A stretch of 41,188 bases of DNA from BRH-c25 sp964619815 (GTDB lineage Bacteria; Bacillota; Clostridia; Lutisporales; Lutisporaceae): positions 1-41,188 of the forward strand of contig CAZUGK010000026.1 of assembly GCA_964619815.1 (NCBI GenBank), given 5' to 3'. The notes under the pieces are model-generated. The model had not been told where the DNA came from. It did no database searches and was given only the letters and a program-made list of their open reading frames with translations. This document shows positions 8,508 through 17,679 of the stretch, piece after piece. Made by a program: the position numbers and the translations under genes. The stretch's first letter is position 1. Each line of letters starts with the position of its first letter.

Positions 8508-10764
8508 ATGCCTTTTTATATAAATTTTCGTCAATTCTGTATATAATGGGTGAAAGGCTTCCTTCATAGTATATCTTAAGAATATGAAGCGCCCTTGTGC
8601 AAAGGGTATATAGCAGCTGCCTGTCTCCGTCGGAATTATAATTTTCTTCATCAGCCCCGTATACCAGCACAGCATCAAACTCCAGGCCCTTGCAAAGATA
8701 AGAAGGGAGAATGTTTACACCTCTCCTGTACAAGTCATCATCTTTGGAAACCATACTTACTTCAATTTCTCCTTTTAGTAGCCTGTGTAAAGCGCCACAT
8801 TCCTCAGAGGTCTTGCATAATATTGCTATGGACTTCATTCTATACTCCAGAAGCTTCTTGATATCCTCAGCCAATAGCTTCTTCCTGCTGCTTTCATCAA
8901 GCCTGATAACTTCAGGAAGTCTGCCCTCTCTGTTCAGGCTTTCAATTTGCCTGTGCGTCGGAAGCATTGCTTTTGTAAACTCAGTAATTTCTCTGGTGGA
9001 CCGATATGACTTGCTCAAACTGATTACAGCAGAATCAGCCCTTCCGAATATGCCGGCTATGGCGTCAAAGCTGACTGACCTTCTATAAGGGTTCATCATC
9101 TGGTTTGTATCACCGAGTACTGTAAAGCTGCTTTCAGGAAACAATCTCCTGAAAATCTCATATTGCAATGGACTGTAGTCCTGGGCTTCATCTATGACCA
9201 CATGCTTGATGCCTGATGAATCAGGCAGCTCGTCTATTATGCATTTGAAGTATATCAATATGGCAGAATCCTCATAATTCAAAAACCTATTGCCGATATC
9301 CATAATTGCCTGCCTGCTTATGTCCTTAAGCTCCTCATCCGCCAAGCCAAAAGCTTTCCCGGCTTCAAAATACCGGCTGCTCTTAAAAAAGCTGCGATAT
9401 GTATCGTATAAATCAACTCTGGTCATTCTGAATATTTCATCCTTTATTCCCCTGAATTCCCTTTGCAGCTCCAGCCTTACCATTACCGCAGCTTCCCTGG
9501 TATTATTGTTTATGCTTTCTGCCTTCCTCTTAAGCTCTGCCTTCTTTGCCTCCTGAGTTTTTGCAAGGAGGTAGAAAGCCCTTCCTCTGACTGCAGCCAG
9601 TCTCTTGTTAACCGGAAGCCCCTTATCGCTTGCATCAAATACCTTTTTAAGTTCACTCCCTTTAATTGCTATCTTTCCATTATGATATACATCAGTGAGA
9701 TAAGCTGCTTTATCCGCCAATTCACCTGAATACTGCCTGATAGCGTTGAGAAACTCTCCCGAATTCTTAAATCTGTACCCTTTCTCCCTGATTTCATCAA
9801 AATAACCAACCTTATGCGACAGCAGATACTCCATGTGGTCATTCAAGCCCTCTGTCCTTACTCCTCTCTTTATGAGCTTGTGGGTATGGTCAGAGAAGGT
9901 AGTTTGTATGACATTGCTTTCCCCCAACTCCGGCAGCACATTTGAGATATAGTCATTGAAAATGTGGCTCGGGGAAAATATAACGATATTGCTTGAGCTC
10001 AGATTCCTATCCTTATACAGCAGGTATGCTATACGGTGCAGAGCTATGGAGGTCTTGCCGCTCCCTGCTGCACCCTGCACGACAAGCATGCTGCCCTCGT
10101 CAAACCTTATTACCCTGTTTTGTTCCTTTTGAATGGTGGTAACAATACTTTTCATTTTTTCACTGGCATTGCCGCTTAGTATCTCCTGCAGTATCTCGTC
10201 ATCAATTTTCACAGAGCTGTCGAACATATACTGAAGCTTTGAGTCTTTTATTTTGAACTGCCTTTTTAAAGATACCTCGCCGGTTACCAAGCCTTCACGG
10301 GTTTTGTACTCTGCCGCTCCGAGTTCGTTTTCATAAAAGATACTTGAAATCGGGGCTCTCCAATCATGTATTATAACTTCCATAGAATCCGAATTAATGA
10401 ATGAATATAGTCCAATATATACTCTCTCAGCTGACCCTTCTCCCTCCTCCTTGAAGTCAACCCTTGCAAAATATGGAGAGTACAGAAGCCTCCCGTACTT
10501 ATCCAGCAGGGCTTTTGTGAACCTATAGCTGTTTTCTTCACTTTTCATTGACGATATGTATTGGGTGGCTTCAATCATGGCCTCAGTCTCATTACTGCTG
10601 AACCCATGCCTTGCATTCTCCCACATATTTTTCCTTATTGAAACTATCTCGTTTTTGTAGTTTTTTATTTCGCTGTCCTTCTTGTCAATCTCTGCTTCAA
10701 GCATTCTGCAAACTTCCTTGAGATGACTGTCTTCGTATTTGTAGTCAGGATGCTTTATGTCCAT
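8506..10764 (-). CDS. helD: HelD-like superfamily I helicase/RNA polymerase-recycling ATPase
   Basis: A 752-residue UvrD/Rep-type ATPase. The charged N-terminal arm (about residues 10-60) is predicted coiled coil. Walker A, QGAAGSGKTS, lies at about 230-239, the DEAQDYSPLQ Walker B near residue 525, LGDTNQMMNPY and LSKSYRST soon after, and TLCTRALHIL close to the C-terminus. In Firmicutes such proteins bind RNA polymerase and release it from stalled or terminated complexes. Length and arm fit HelD better than UvrD/PcrA. The ATG at 10764 has GGGGG nine bases upstream. A TTGACT/TATAAT-like region at 10801-10831 may be its promoter, though the spacing is not ideal. Confidence 0.88.
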   Translation of the reverse strand: MDIKHPDYKYEDSHLKEVCRMLEAEIDKKDSEIKNYKNEIVSIRKNMWENARHGFSSNETEAMIEATQYISSMKSEENSYRFTKALLDKYGRLLYSPYFARVDFKEEGEGSAERVYIGLYSFINSDSMEVIIHDWRAPISSIFYENELGAAEYKTREGLVTGEVSLKRQFKIKDSKLQYMFDSSVKIDDEILQEILSGNASEKMKSIVTTIQKEQNRVIRFDEGSMLVVQGAAGSGKTSIALHRIAYLLYKDRNLSSSNIVIFSPSHIFNDYISNVLPELGESNVIQTTFSDHTHKLIKRGVRTEGLNDHMEYLLSHKVGYFDEIREKGYRFKNSGEFLNAIRQYSGELADKAAYLTDVYHNGKIAIKGSELKKVFDASDKGLPVNKRLAAVRGRAFYLLAKTQEAKKAELKRKAESINNNTREAAVMVRLELQREFRGIKDEIFRMTRVDLYDTYRSFFKSSRYFEAGKAFGLADEELKDISRQAIMDIGNRFLNYEDSAILIYFKCIIDELPDSSGIKHVVIDEAQDYSPLQYEIFRRLFPESSFTVLGDTNQMMNPYRRSVSFDAIAGIFGRADSAVISLSKSYRSTREITEFTKAMLPTHRQIESLNREGRLPEVIRLDESSRKKLLAEDIKKLLEYRMKSIAILCKTSEECGALHRLLKGEIEVSMVSKDDDLYRRGVNILPSYLCKGLEFDAVLVYGADEENYNSDGDRQLLYTLCTRALHILKIYYEGSLSPIIYRIDENLYKKA

Positions 10765-10831
10765 TAATTTTATCCCCCATTATTTAAGTCATATGACAAT
10801 AGTATATTATACTTCTTGAATTAATAGTCAA

Positions 10832-10863
10832 GAAAAAAACATCTCACTTTTTGGCAAGATGTT
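10832..10863 (-). terminator. Terminator after the sensor kinase gene
   Basis: On the minus strand AACATCT (10863-10857) and AGATGTT (10844-10838) form a stem around a 12-base loop, followed immediately by a run of T. It ends the kinase transcript just before the helD promoter region. Confidence 0.78.
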
Positions 10864-10874
10864 CTGCTGTACTT

Positions 10875-12410
10875 TCAATCATAAATATCAGAAAACTCTA
10901 TTCTGACCTTCTCGAGCTTTTTGTTTTCACTCAGAGCTTCATGCTCCGGACAGTTAATCTCATAGCTTGGCTGTACAGCCGGTATTGAAACAATAAACTC
11001 GCTTCCCTCTCCAAGCACGCTTTTTACCGATATGCCTCCCCCATGCATCTCAACTAAAGACTTTACCAGGGATAAGCCTACTCCACTTCCTTCTCTGTCC
11101 CTGGTATATGTCTTATCCACCTGTACAAATCTTTCAAATATCAGCTCCGACATTTCAGAGGGAATCCCTATTCCGTTGTCCTTAACGCTCAGGATTATTT
11201 TATCGTTTTCAATAAATATATTTACGTAGATATGTCCGCCCTCAGGAGTAAACTTTACCGCATTGGAAAGCAGGTTCAGTATTATTCTCTCTACCTTATC
11301 CGGATCACAAAGTATAACCTTTTCTTCTGTGTCAGTATCAAAGATCAGATTTATATTTTTTTCTTCGATATAATCCGCTACCGATAATGTGATATCCTCC
11401 ACTATCTTGATGATATCACAACTCTTGGGGTTTAGCAGCAGGTACCCGGCATCAATTTTTGTCATATCAATCAAGTTGGTAATAAGCCTTATCAGCCTAT
11501 AACAGTTATGCTTCATTATCCGCATGTACTGTTCAATTTCCTTCTCCTTAGTCTGGTGCTCCATATTTCTGAGAGTGCACTCAAGCATCTGCTCCGCTGA
11601 GAATATTATATTGAGAGGTGTCCTAAGTTCATGAGATATGTTTGCAAAAAAAGCAGTTCTTATCTTTTCCATTTCCAGTTTATTGTTAAGCTCCTCAGTA
11701 CGTTTCATCAGGTTTTTCTCAGTACTCTTGTAAAGATGGTCAAGTTCCCTGCTCTTTTCTTCCAGGGCCTTTTTATTTAAAAAACAGCTTACATAGGCTG
11801 AATAGTTAATCTTTGAGATCAACAATGACAGCACCATAAGCAGCGTCACAAAAATAAAGTTCTGGAATATGGTCATTGGATCTCTGACCCAGAGAAACAT
11901 CCCCACTTGATAAATGATCCATGAAAGGCTGTAGACAGATATTCTCTCAAAGGCCGGCATAAGCACTACAGAGCCTATGCAAAGCATTGCAGTTAAATAC
12001 GAAAAAGGCCTTTGGCCTGCTAATTCATTATTAACTGCAATTATGGAGCAAAATACCAATACAAAGCTGTTGATAGAAATATGTGCAAACCTCAGAATAA
12101 AAATGTTCTTTTCGACAGCTCTCCTGTAACCGGAGGTGACAATTATAAAAGCCAGAGAACCGAGCAGCAGCAATATATGAATGCGATATGAAGCAATTGA
12201 CACATACAATGATTCCACTTGAGTATCCAAGCTGAACATCTCTAAAGAGAGAATGATAACCACTATAACAATTAATGCACATGATAGCATCAGCTCTCTC
12301 CTTATGTTCATACCTATCAATTCCTGTGAAAGTTCATCCCTGTACTGTTCCGGAATTGCTGATTTTCTCCCCATTCCTATCTTCCTTGCAACAAGGGGAA
12401 TACCACCCAT
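10875..12410 (-). CDS. Membrane sensor histidine kinase, orphan
   Basis: About 511 residues. Six hydrophobic segments fill roughly residues 40-200 and a coiled linker follows. The HisKA box ANISHELRTPLN has the phospho-acceptor at about His260. The ATPase domain shows NLLSNAVKFTP, DNGIGIP and GSGVGLSLVKSLVEMHGG. The N-terminal membrane part is not a named sensor domain that I recognise. A GTG start at 12470 would add 20 residues but has no ribosome binding site; the ATG at 12410 has GGGAGG six bases upstream. No response regulator is adjacent, so its partner is encoded elsewhere. Confidence 0.87.
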   Translation of the reverse strand: MGGIPLVARKIGMGRKSAIPEQYRDELSQELIGMNIRRELMLSCALIVIVVIILSLEMFSLDTQVESLYVSIASYRIHILLLLGSLAFIIVTSGYRRAVEKNIFILRFAHISINSFVLVFCSIIAVNNELAGQRPFSYLTAMLCIGSVVLMPAFERISVYSLSWIIYQVGMFLWVRDPMTIFQNFIFVTLLMVLSLLISKINYSAYVSCFLNKKALEEKSRELDHLYKSTEKNLMKRTEELNNKLEMEKIRTAFFANISHELRTPLNIIFSAEQMLECTLRNMEHQTKEKEIEQYMRIMKHNCYRLIRLITNLIDMTKIDAGYLLLNPKSCDIIKIVEDITLSVADYIEEKNINLIFDTDTEEKVILCDPDKVERIILNLLSNAVKFTPEGGHIYVNIFIENDKIILSVKDNGIGIPSEMSELIFERFVQVDKTYTRDREGSGVGLSLVKSLVEMHGGGISVKSVLGEGSEFIVSIPAVQPSYEINCPEHEALSENKKLEKVRIEFSDIYD

Positions 12411-12634
12411 GTTAAGCCTCCCGCCCTTCCATAATAATACTATGCTTGTATACCCAATTATGCAAATCACACATACAAATTTGAATACTTCTACATTATT
12501 TTATCAATTCCTGCATGTTTTTACTTTATTGTAATTTATTATTTATATTTCTATATTTTCTCATTAAAATCCGCAAATTTACAAAAAAACACAGGTGGTA
12601 CTGAGTATTACCTCAGACTGAAGACAAAATATAA

Positions 12635-12671
12635 AAAAGCCCTGACAGCAATTCAGGCTGTTAGGGCTTTT
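12635..12671 (-). terminator. Terminator of the lac operon
   Basis: AAAAGCCCTAACAGC and GCTGTCAGGGCTTTTTT form a stem of about 15 pairs (with one G-U pair) followed by six T on the minus strand, 120 bases after the lacZ stop. The rest of the 12411-12790 gap is featureless: AT-rich kinase upstream sequence on the left and unstructured sequence between lacZ and the hairpin on the right. Confidence 0.85.
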
Positions 12672-12790
12672 GGGTGGAAAGCACTAATTACTTCTAGTCT
12701 TTTTCACTTCACTTAAAGTGCAAGGCGAGATGAGATAGTTGCGCCCAAACTTAAATAGAATCAAATCTGATCCGGTATTATTTTGATGTA

Positions 12791-15700
12791 CTATTCACGG
12801 CAACCACTGATGGTAAAAGAAAAACTCATACTCCTATTTGATTTTATCAGAAATTCATCATGGGTTCTTGCACCCCAAGTGTTGTCACCACCCACACCCA
12901 TCTGTTTATGGGAAATGTTCAGTACCGTATTGGTGATACGCGGAAGCTCATAGTGATGGTAGGCATTTTCCAGCTCGTGGCAGGTATATGGCAATACCGA
13001 AAGTTCTATCGGCTCATCTGCTGAAATTTGAATACCTGTACCCATTTCGTCAGTGATTTTCGCCCAGCGTACTTGTGTACGATTGCCGCATTCCTGAGGA
13101 ATCACGTACTGTGAGATATTCTCCTGTGCGGTAGTTTCAAAGATACCCAGCCGTGCTCCCTTTGCTCTATCGCAGTAGTTTTCATCCGGTCCAAGGCCAT
13201 ACCACCGGAATTTATAATAACTGTCAGGAATCTTGAAGTCAACACCAAAATTCGGCATTTCCGGCAGGCCTTCAACACCCTCGTATGACATGGTAATGCG
13301 GATGCTTCCGTCTCCTGTGATTTCATGGATAAGAGTGCACTGAGCCGCAGGAATTGTGCTAAGCTCATAATCAACCATTACGGTAGCTTTATAAGCATCA
13401 TGGTCAAAACGTACATTCTTCGGTATTGCATACAAGCTTGCAAGCTTCCACTGCCCACAGCGGGCTTTGAGCTGATTGCCCTCGTCATTGTCAGTCGGCG
13501 CACGCCAGAAGTTCGGAAGCACGGTGTGCAGAGGGGTCTGCACAAACTGCCTTCCATTGTACATCAATGAACCAAGTCTGCCATAGCGTTTGCAGTACTG
13601 AATCTGAAAGCCGCTGCCGATTATCGAAAAGGTGCAATCTGCATCGATTACCTTGATAGGTTCTCCACAGACTCGGGCTGCTTCGGTTTCTACCTTGTAG
13701 ATGTGCTGTCCGAAAGCAATCTCGTATCCTGCTTCAGCGAACTTCGTCTTTTCCGGCAGTACGAGGCTGACATTCACCGCATATTCGCCCACTTCAGTCT
13801 GTTTTTCCAGAGGTAGTGCGATACGCTGTTCGCTCTGCGGCGGTATGTCCACCGCTGAGCTTCCCTCCTGAATAATCGCGCCATTCTTCAACAGCATGAA
13901 GCGCACGGTATAGCAGTTTGCGTTGAGGAACAGGTTTTCATTTTTAATGGTCACTCCTGTTGCGTCAGGTGTGATTTTGAAGTTCTGATAGAGATATTTT
14001 ACCTCCTGCATCTTGGGAGATGGCTTTCTGTCTGCGTACACAATTCCGTCTGTACAGAAGTTGTAATCAGTCGGCCGATCGCCGAAGTCGCCTCCGAAGG
14101 CAATGAAATCATTGCCAAAAGGGTCTTTTTTAACAATTCCCTGATCTATGAAATCCCAGATGAAACCGCCTTGATACATCTGATATTTGTCTGCCAGCTC
14201 AGTATATTTGTACAGATTGCCGCAGGAGTTGCCCATCGCATGGGAGTACTCGCATAAGATATAGGGCTTCTGCGGGTTGTCATTGAGATATTCTTCAATT
14301 TGGGGAATAAACGTATACATTCGGCTCTCGAAGTCGGAGGTGTCATTATAGCGTCGGTCATGGCAGACACCCTCGTAATGCACCAGTCTCGATGGATCAA
14401 CTGCATGAAAGTATTGGCTCATTTTGTATATGTTGCTCCCGCCGTGGGACTCGTTTCCGCAGGACCAGATTACGATTGAAGCGTGGTTCTTGTCACGTTG
14501 AAGCATAGCTTCGGCGCGGCTCAGTACCGAGGCCGTCCATTTCTCATTGTCGTTGGGCAGAGTGTTTTCATTCACGCCCATATGCCATGTGCCGTGTGTC
14601 TCCAAATTAGCCTCGTCTATCAGATATATACCGTACTCATCGCACAGGTTGTACCAGCGGGTTTGATTGGGATAGTGCGACGTGCGTACTGCGTTTATAT
14701 TATTCGCCTTTATGAATTTGATGTCCCAATCCATTTCCTTATCTGTAACAGCTCTTCCGCGATAGCAGGAAAATTCATGCCTGTTCACTCCCTTGAACAC
14801 AATACGCTTGCCATTGATGTGCATAATATTGTTGATCATTTCAATCTTACGGAAACCAATCTTATAGGGTACGACCTCTATCAGATTGCCTGTGGCCGCA
14901 TCCTCCAGATATAGATAAAGCTGATAGAGCTTCGGTACTTCAGCACTCCATAGCTCAACATTGCCGGCTTCCGCAAAAAGTCTTGCCTCATCAGTACAGG
15001 TCACTGCAGGAGTCTCGATTACAAGTTCTCCTGCGTTGTAAAGCCTGAAGCAGGTATTCACCGCACTTTTTGCCGGATTTGCAAGCTTCAGTTCTACGTT
15101 AAGCATTACATCCTTATAATCAGTGGACAGATCGGTCTTCACAAATATATCCTGCACATGCACGCGGGGTACGGTGTAGAGGTACACCTCTCTTATTATG
15201 CCGCACATACGCCAGAAATCCTGGTCTTCAAGCCAGCTTCCCGAGCTATATTTATAAACCTCGACGGCAAGCTTGTTCTTACCGTTTATAATACAATCTG
15301 TGATGTCAAACTCACTTGGGGTATAGCTGTCTTCGCTGTAGCCTACATATTTCCCGTTACACCAAACATTGAATGCGGTTTCCACTCCCTGGAAGGACAG
15401 AAAAATTTTATTTCCTTCCCAATCCTCAGGGATTGTGAATTCGCGTACATAGCATCCAACGGGGCTGTTATCCTTGGGAATGTTGTGCGGCACGACCTCC
15501 TCGATTCCATCCCACGGATAGCGGGTATCGTTGTATTTAGGATTGCCATAGCCCTGCAGCTCCATATGTCCCGGTACTGCAATATCACCCCAGCCCGAGC
15601 AGGAATAGTCGATTGCCTGAAAGTCCTGAGGTGCGCAGTCAATATTCAACGCATAGTAAAATTTCCATATGCCGTTCAAGGTTTTGCGCATAGGCATTGC

Positions 15701-15820
15701 GACACCGGCGAATGCTTCCTGCTCGCTGGCATAATAGGTGTGATCGGAATGCGCCGGTATACGGTTCACCTGAAATACCTCAGGATTTGCCAGCATTTCA
15801 TATAATTCCTTACGTTTCAT
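12791..15820 (-). CDS. lacZ: Beta-galactosidase, GH2 family (LacZ type)
   Basis: A full-length 1009-residue glycoside hydrolase family 2 enzyme that hydrolyses lactose and other beta-galactosides in the cytoplasm (no signal peptide). The order is as in E. coli LacZ. The jelly-roll domain has VPGHMELQGYGNPKY and the barrel has NRHEF and DEANLETHGTWHM. The acid/base Glu457 lies in WSCGNES and the nucleophile Glu524 in ILCEYSHAMGN. The C-terminal Bgal_small_N-like domain includes NFWRAPTDND and YGLGPDENYCDR. AGGAGG is seven bases before the ATG. It is the last gene of the binding protein-permease-permease-lacZ operon, 12 bases after the second permease, so the transported sugar is probably lactose or a galacto-oligosaccharide. 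Confidence 0.95.
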   Translation of the reverse strand: MKRKELYEMLANPEVFQVNRIPAHSDHTYYASEQEAFAGVAMPMRKTLNGIWKFYYALNIDCAPQDFQAIDYSCSGWGDIAVPGHMELQGYGNPKYNDTRYPWDGIEEVVPHNIPKDNSPVGCYVREFTIPEDWEGNKIFLSFQGVETAFNVWCNGKYVGYSEDSYTPSEFDITDCIINGKNKLAVEVYKYSSGSWLEDQDFWRMCGIIREVYLYTVPRVHVQDIFVKTDLSTDYKDVMLNVELKLANPAKSAVNTCFRLYNAGELVIETPAVTCTDEARLFAEAGNVELWSAEVPKLYQLYLYLEDAATGNLIEVVPYKIGFRKIEMINNIMHINGKRIVFKGVNRHEFSCYRGRAVTDKEMDWDIKFIKANNINAVRTSHYPNQTRWYNLCDEYGIYLIDEANLETHGTWHMGVNENTLPNDNEKWTASVLSRAEAMLQRDKNHASIVIWSCGNESHGGSNIYKMSQYFHAVDPSRLVHYEGVCHDRRYNDTSDFESRMYTFIPQIEEYLNDNPQKPYILCEYSHAMGNSCGNLYKYTELADKYQMYQGGFIWDFIDQGIVKKDPFGNDFIAFGGDFGDRPTDYNFCTDGIVYADRKPSPKMQEVKYLYQNFKITPDATGVTIKNENLFLNANCYTVRFMLLKNGAIIQEGSSAVDIPPQSEQRIALPLEKQTEVGEYAVNVSLVLPEKTKFAEAGYEIAFGQHIYKVETEAARVCGEPIKVIDADCTFSIIGSGFQIQYCKRYGRLGSLMYNGRQFVQTPLHTVLPNFWRAPTDNDEGNQLKARCGQWKLASLYAIPKNVRFDHDAYKATVMVDYELSTIPAAQCTLIHEITGDGSIRITMSYEGVEGLPEMPNFGVDFKIPDSYYKFRWYGLGPDENYCDRAKGARLGIFETTAQENISQYVIPQECGNRTQVRWAKITDEMGTGIQISADEPIELSVLPYTCHELENAYHHYELPRITNTVLNISHKQMGVGGDNTWGARTHDEFLIKSNRSMSFSFTISGCRE

Positions 15821-15832
15821 AATTCGCCTCCT

Positions 15833-16675
15833 TTATTTTACTGATCCCATCATGCCTTCTACGAAGCTCTTCTGCATTAGGAAGAACACCAGTGCAGACG
15901 GGATTGTAGTAATAACTATCCCTATCATAATCATACCAAAATCCGGGGTATATGCCGTGCCCAAAGAGGAAATTAACAGCGGCAATGTACGCTGATCTTT
16001 GGTTTGCAGTGAGACCAAAGGCCACATGTAATTGTTCCAGCTGGACATAAAGGTAATAATCGCAGCCGCCGAATATGTGGACTTCATCATAGGCATATAA
16101 ATACGGAAGAAAATTCCCAGCTCAGAAAGTCCGTCAATACGCGCAGCCTGGATCGTTTCATAGGGGAAGGATTTCGTGTTCTGGCGGAAGAAAAAAATCA
16201 GGAACGCAGTTGAAAGAGCGGGCAAAGCCACACCCAGCTTGGTGTTCAAAAGGTGCATATTACTGAACATTTTGAACAGCGGCACCATAAGCGATGAGGT
16301 GGGTATCATCATCGACAGCAGGATCAGTGAGAAGAATTTGTCTTTCGCCTTACTGCGGAAAACGACAAAGCCATAGCCGGCAAGCGAGCAGACAAGAATG
16401 CTTGCTACGGTGATGATAAACGCGAGGATGGCAGTGTTTCTCAGGCACAGCCACACGTCTCCCACTTGAATGAGATTGTTAAAATTGGTGGCAAGCTGAT
16501 TACCTAGGGTCATTTTGCCCATTGTAATATCTTTACTGGCATTGGTCGTACCAATGATTATCCAGATAAACGGAAAGATTGACACGATTGCGGCACATGA
16601 CAGAAAAATATACTGTCCTGCCCCTGCAGCTTTTCTCATGAGGATATTTTTTTTAACATTAACTGATTTCGTCAT
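15833..16675 (-). CDS. Sugar ABC transporter permease (MalG/LacG type)
   Basis: About 280 residues with six membrane segments. The EAA loop reads ETIQAARIDGLSELGIFFRIYMPMMKS around residues 180-205, the contact site for the transport ATPase. CUT1-family permeases of this kind pair with a MalF-type partner, here the gene immediately upstream, which it overlaps by 17 bases. The ATG at 16675 is preferred; an in-frame GTG four codons earlier is also possible. No ATPase gene is in the operon, so a shared MsmK-type ATPase elsewhere is likely. Confidence 0.92.
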   Translation of the reverse strand: MTKSVNVKKNILMRKAAGAGQYIFLSCAAIVSIFPFIWIIIGTTNASKDITMGKMTLGNQLATNFNNLIQVGDVWLCLRNTAILAFIITVASILVCSLAGYGFVVFRSKAKDKFFSLILLSMMIPTSSLMVPLFKMFSNMHLLNTKLGVALPALSTAFLIFFFRQNTKSFPYETIQAARIDGLSELGIFFRIYMPMMKSTYSAAAIITFMSSWNNYMWPLVSLQTKDQRTLPLLISSLGTAYTPDFGMIMIGIVITTIPSALVFFLMQKSFVEGMMGSVK

Positions 16676-17558
16676 TTTTATCACCACTCACTTTAAATTG
16701 TATCAGCGATAGTACTGCAACCATGAAGAATATTGCATAAGACACCGTTGAAGCATAACCGAAGTCGGGTACATACTTGAACACAAGGTTGTAAATGTAC
16801 TGAGAGATTGAAATTGTTGAGTTGGCCGGGCCTCCATTTGTAATATTTACAACTTCATCAAAGATCTGCAGCGTTCCGGTGGTAGACATTATTGCAGTCA
16901 AAAGTATCACAGGCTTTAACATCGGCACAGTAATTTTCCAAAAACTATGCCATGCACCTGCGCCATCTACTTTAGCCGCCTCATAGACACTATAGTCAAT
17001 ATTCTGCAAGGCAGAAAGGAAAAATATCATGTTATAGCCGGTCCATCTCCAGGTAATAGCCATAATAATGACTGCCTTTGCCCATACGGTGTTCAAAAGC
17101 CACGGAATCGGTTCGGAGATGATATGCATGTTCATCAGAAGCTGGTTAGTGATACCGTCCACTGCAAACATACTCTTGAAGAGCAGAGAATATGCAACCA
17201 GTGATGTAACACAGGGCAAAAAAATTGCGGTGCGGTAGAAGCCCCGAAAGCGCAGCTTTGTGTTATTGAGCATGGCAGCGAGGATCAGTGCCAGTATCAG
17301 CATTATCGGAACTTGAATAATAAGGTATGTAAGGGTATTAACAGTTGCTTTGATGAAAACAGGGTCATGGAATAGTCGTACATAATTGCTCAGTCCCCCA
17401 AAGGTTGTAACCGTTCCCTTACCCTTTTGCAGTGACAGGACAAACGATTGGAGCATGGGAAGCAAATTAAACCACAGGAACAGAACAATTGCAGGTATGA
17501 CAAATCCCCAGCCATTAAGACGAAGCAAGGGCTTCTTTTTAGTTGTAATTTTACTCAT
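16659..17558 (-). CDS. Sugar ABC transporter permease (MalF/LacF type)
   Basis: A 299-residue integral membrane permease with six segments. Its EAA motif is YEAAKVDGAGAWHSFWKITVPMLKP near residues 192-216, and the N-terminus is short and basic (KITTKKKP). It forms the pore with the downstream permease. The second of two adjacent ATG codons (17558) has GGAG seven bases upstream and is the better start. It is separated from the binding protein gene by 118 bases that carry strong secondary structure, unlike the tight spacing in the rest of the operon. Confidence 0.92.
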   Translation of the reverse strand: MSKITTKKKPLLRLNGWGFVIPAIVLFLWFNLLPMLQSFVLSLQKGKGTVTTFGGLSNYVRLFHDPVFIKATVNTLTYLIIQVPIMLILALILAAMLNNTKLRFRGFYRTAIFLPCVTSLVAYSLLFKSMFAVDGITNQLLMNMHIISEPIPWLLNTVWAKAVIIMAITWRWTGYNMIFFLSALQNIDYSVYEAAKVDGAGAWHSFWKITVPMLKPVILLTAIMSTTGTLQIFDEVVNITNGGPANSTISISQYIYNLVFKYVPDFGYASTVSYAIFFMVAVLSLIQFKVSGDKNDEIS

Positions 17559-17584
17559 CATTAGACTCCATTTCTGCTGATTTC

Positions 17585-17679
17585 AGCAAAAATTATAGTG
17601 CCCTACCACTTGCACAGATAAGGCACTATATATGTTAGTATTTTTGCTGTCAGTATTTATAGTGCGGCATGCCGACAGC
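17585..17679 (-). promoter_or_regulatory. Stem-loop cluster between binding protein and permease genes
   Basis: Two nine-base arm pairs nest: AGCAAAAAT/ATTTTTGCT (17585-17593, 17640-17648) outside and TATAGTGCC/GGCACTATA (17594-17602, 17622-17630) inside. A second TATAGTGC (17658-17665) can pair with the same GGCACTATA arm, and GCTGTC/GACAGC (17646-17651, 17674-17679) closes another hairpin. The structures are therefore mutually exclusive. No U-run follows, so the likely role is mRNA stabilisation or partial attenuation, not full termination. Confidence 0.6.

Noticed and set aside
13102..13374. Open frames inside lacZ on the same and opposite strands
   Set aside because: Shadow frames of a clearly conserved beta-galactosidase with intact catalytic motifs.
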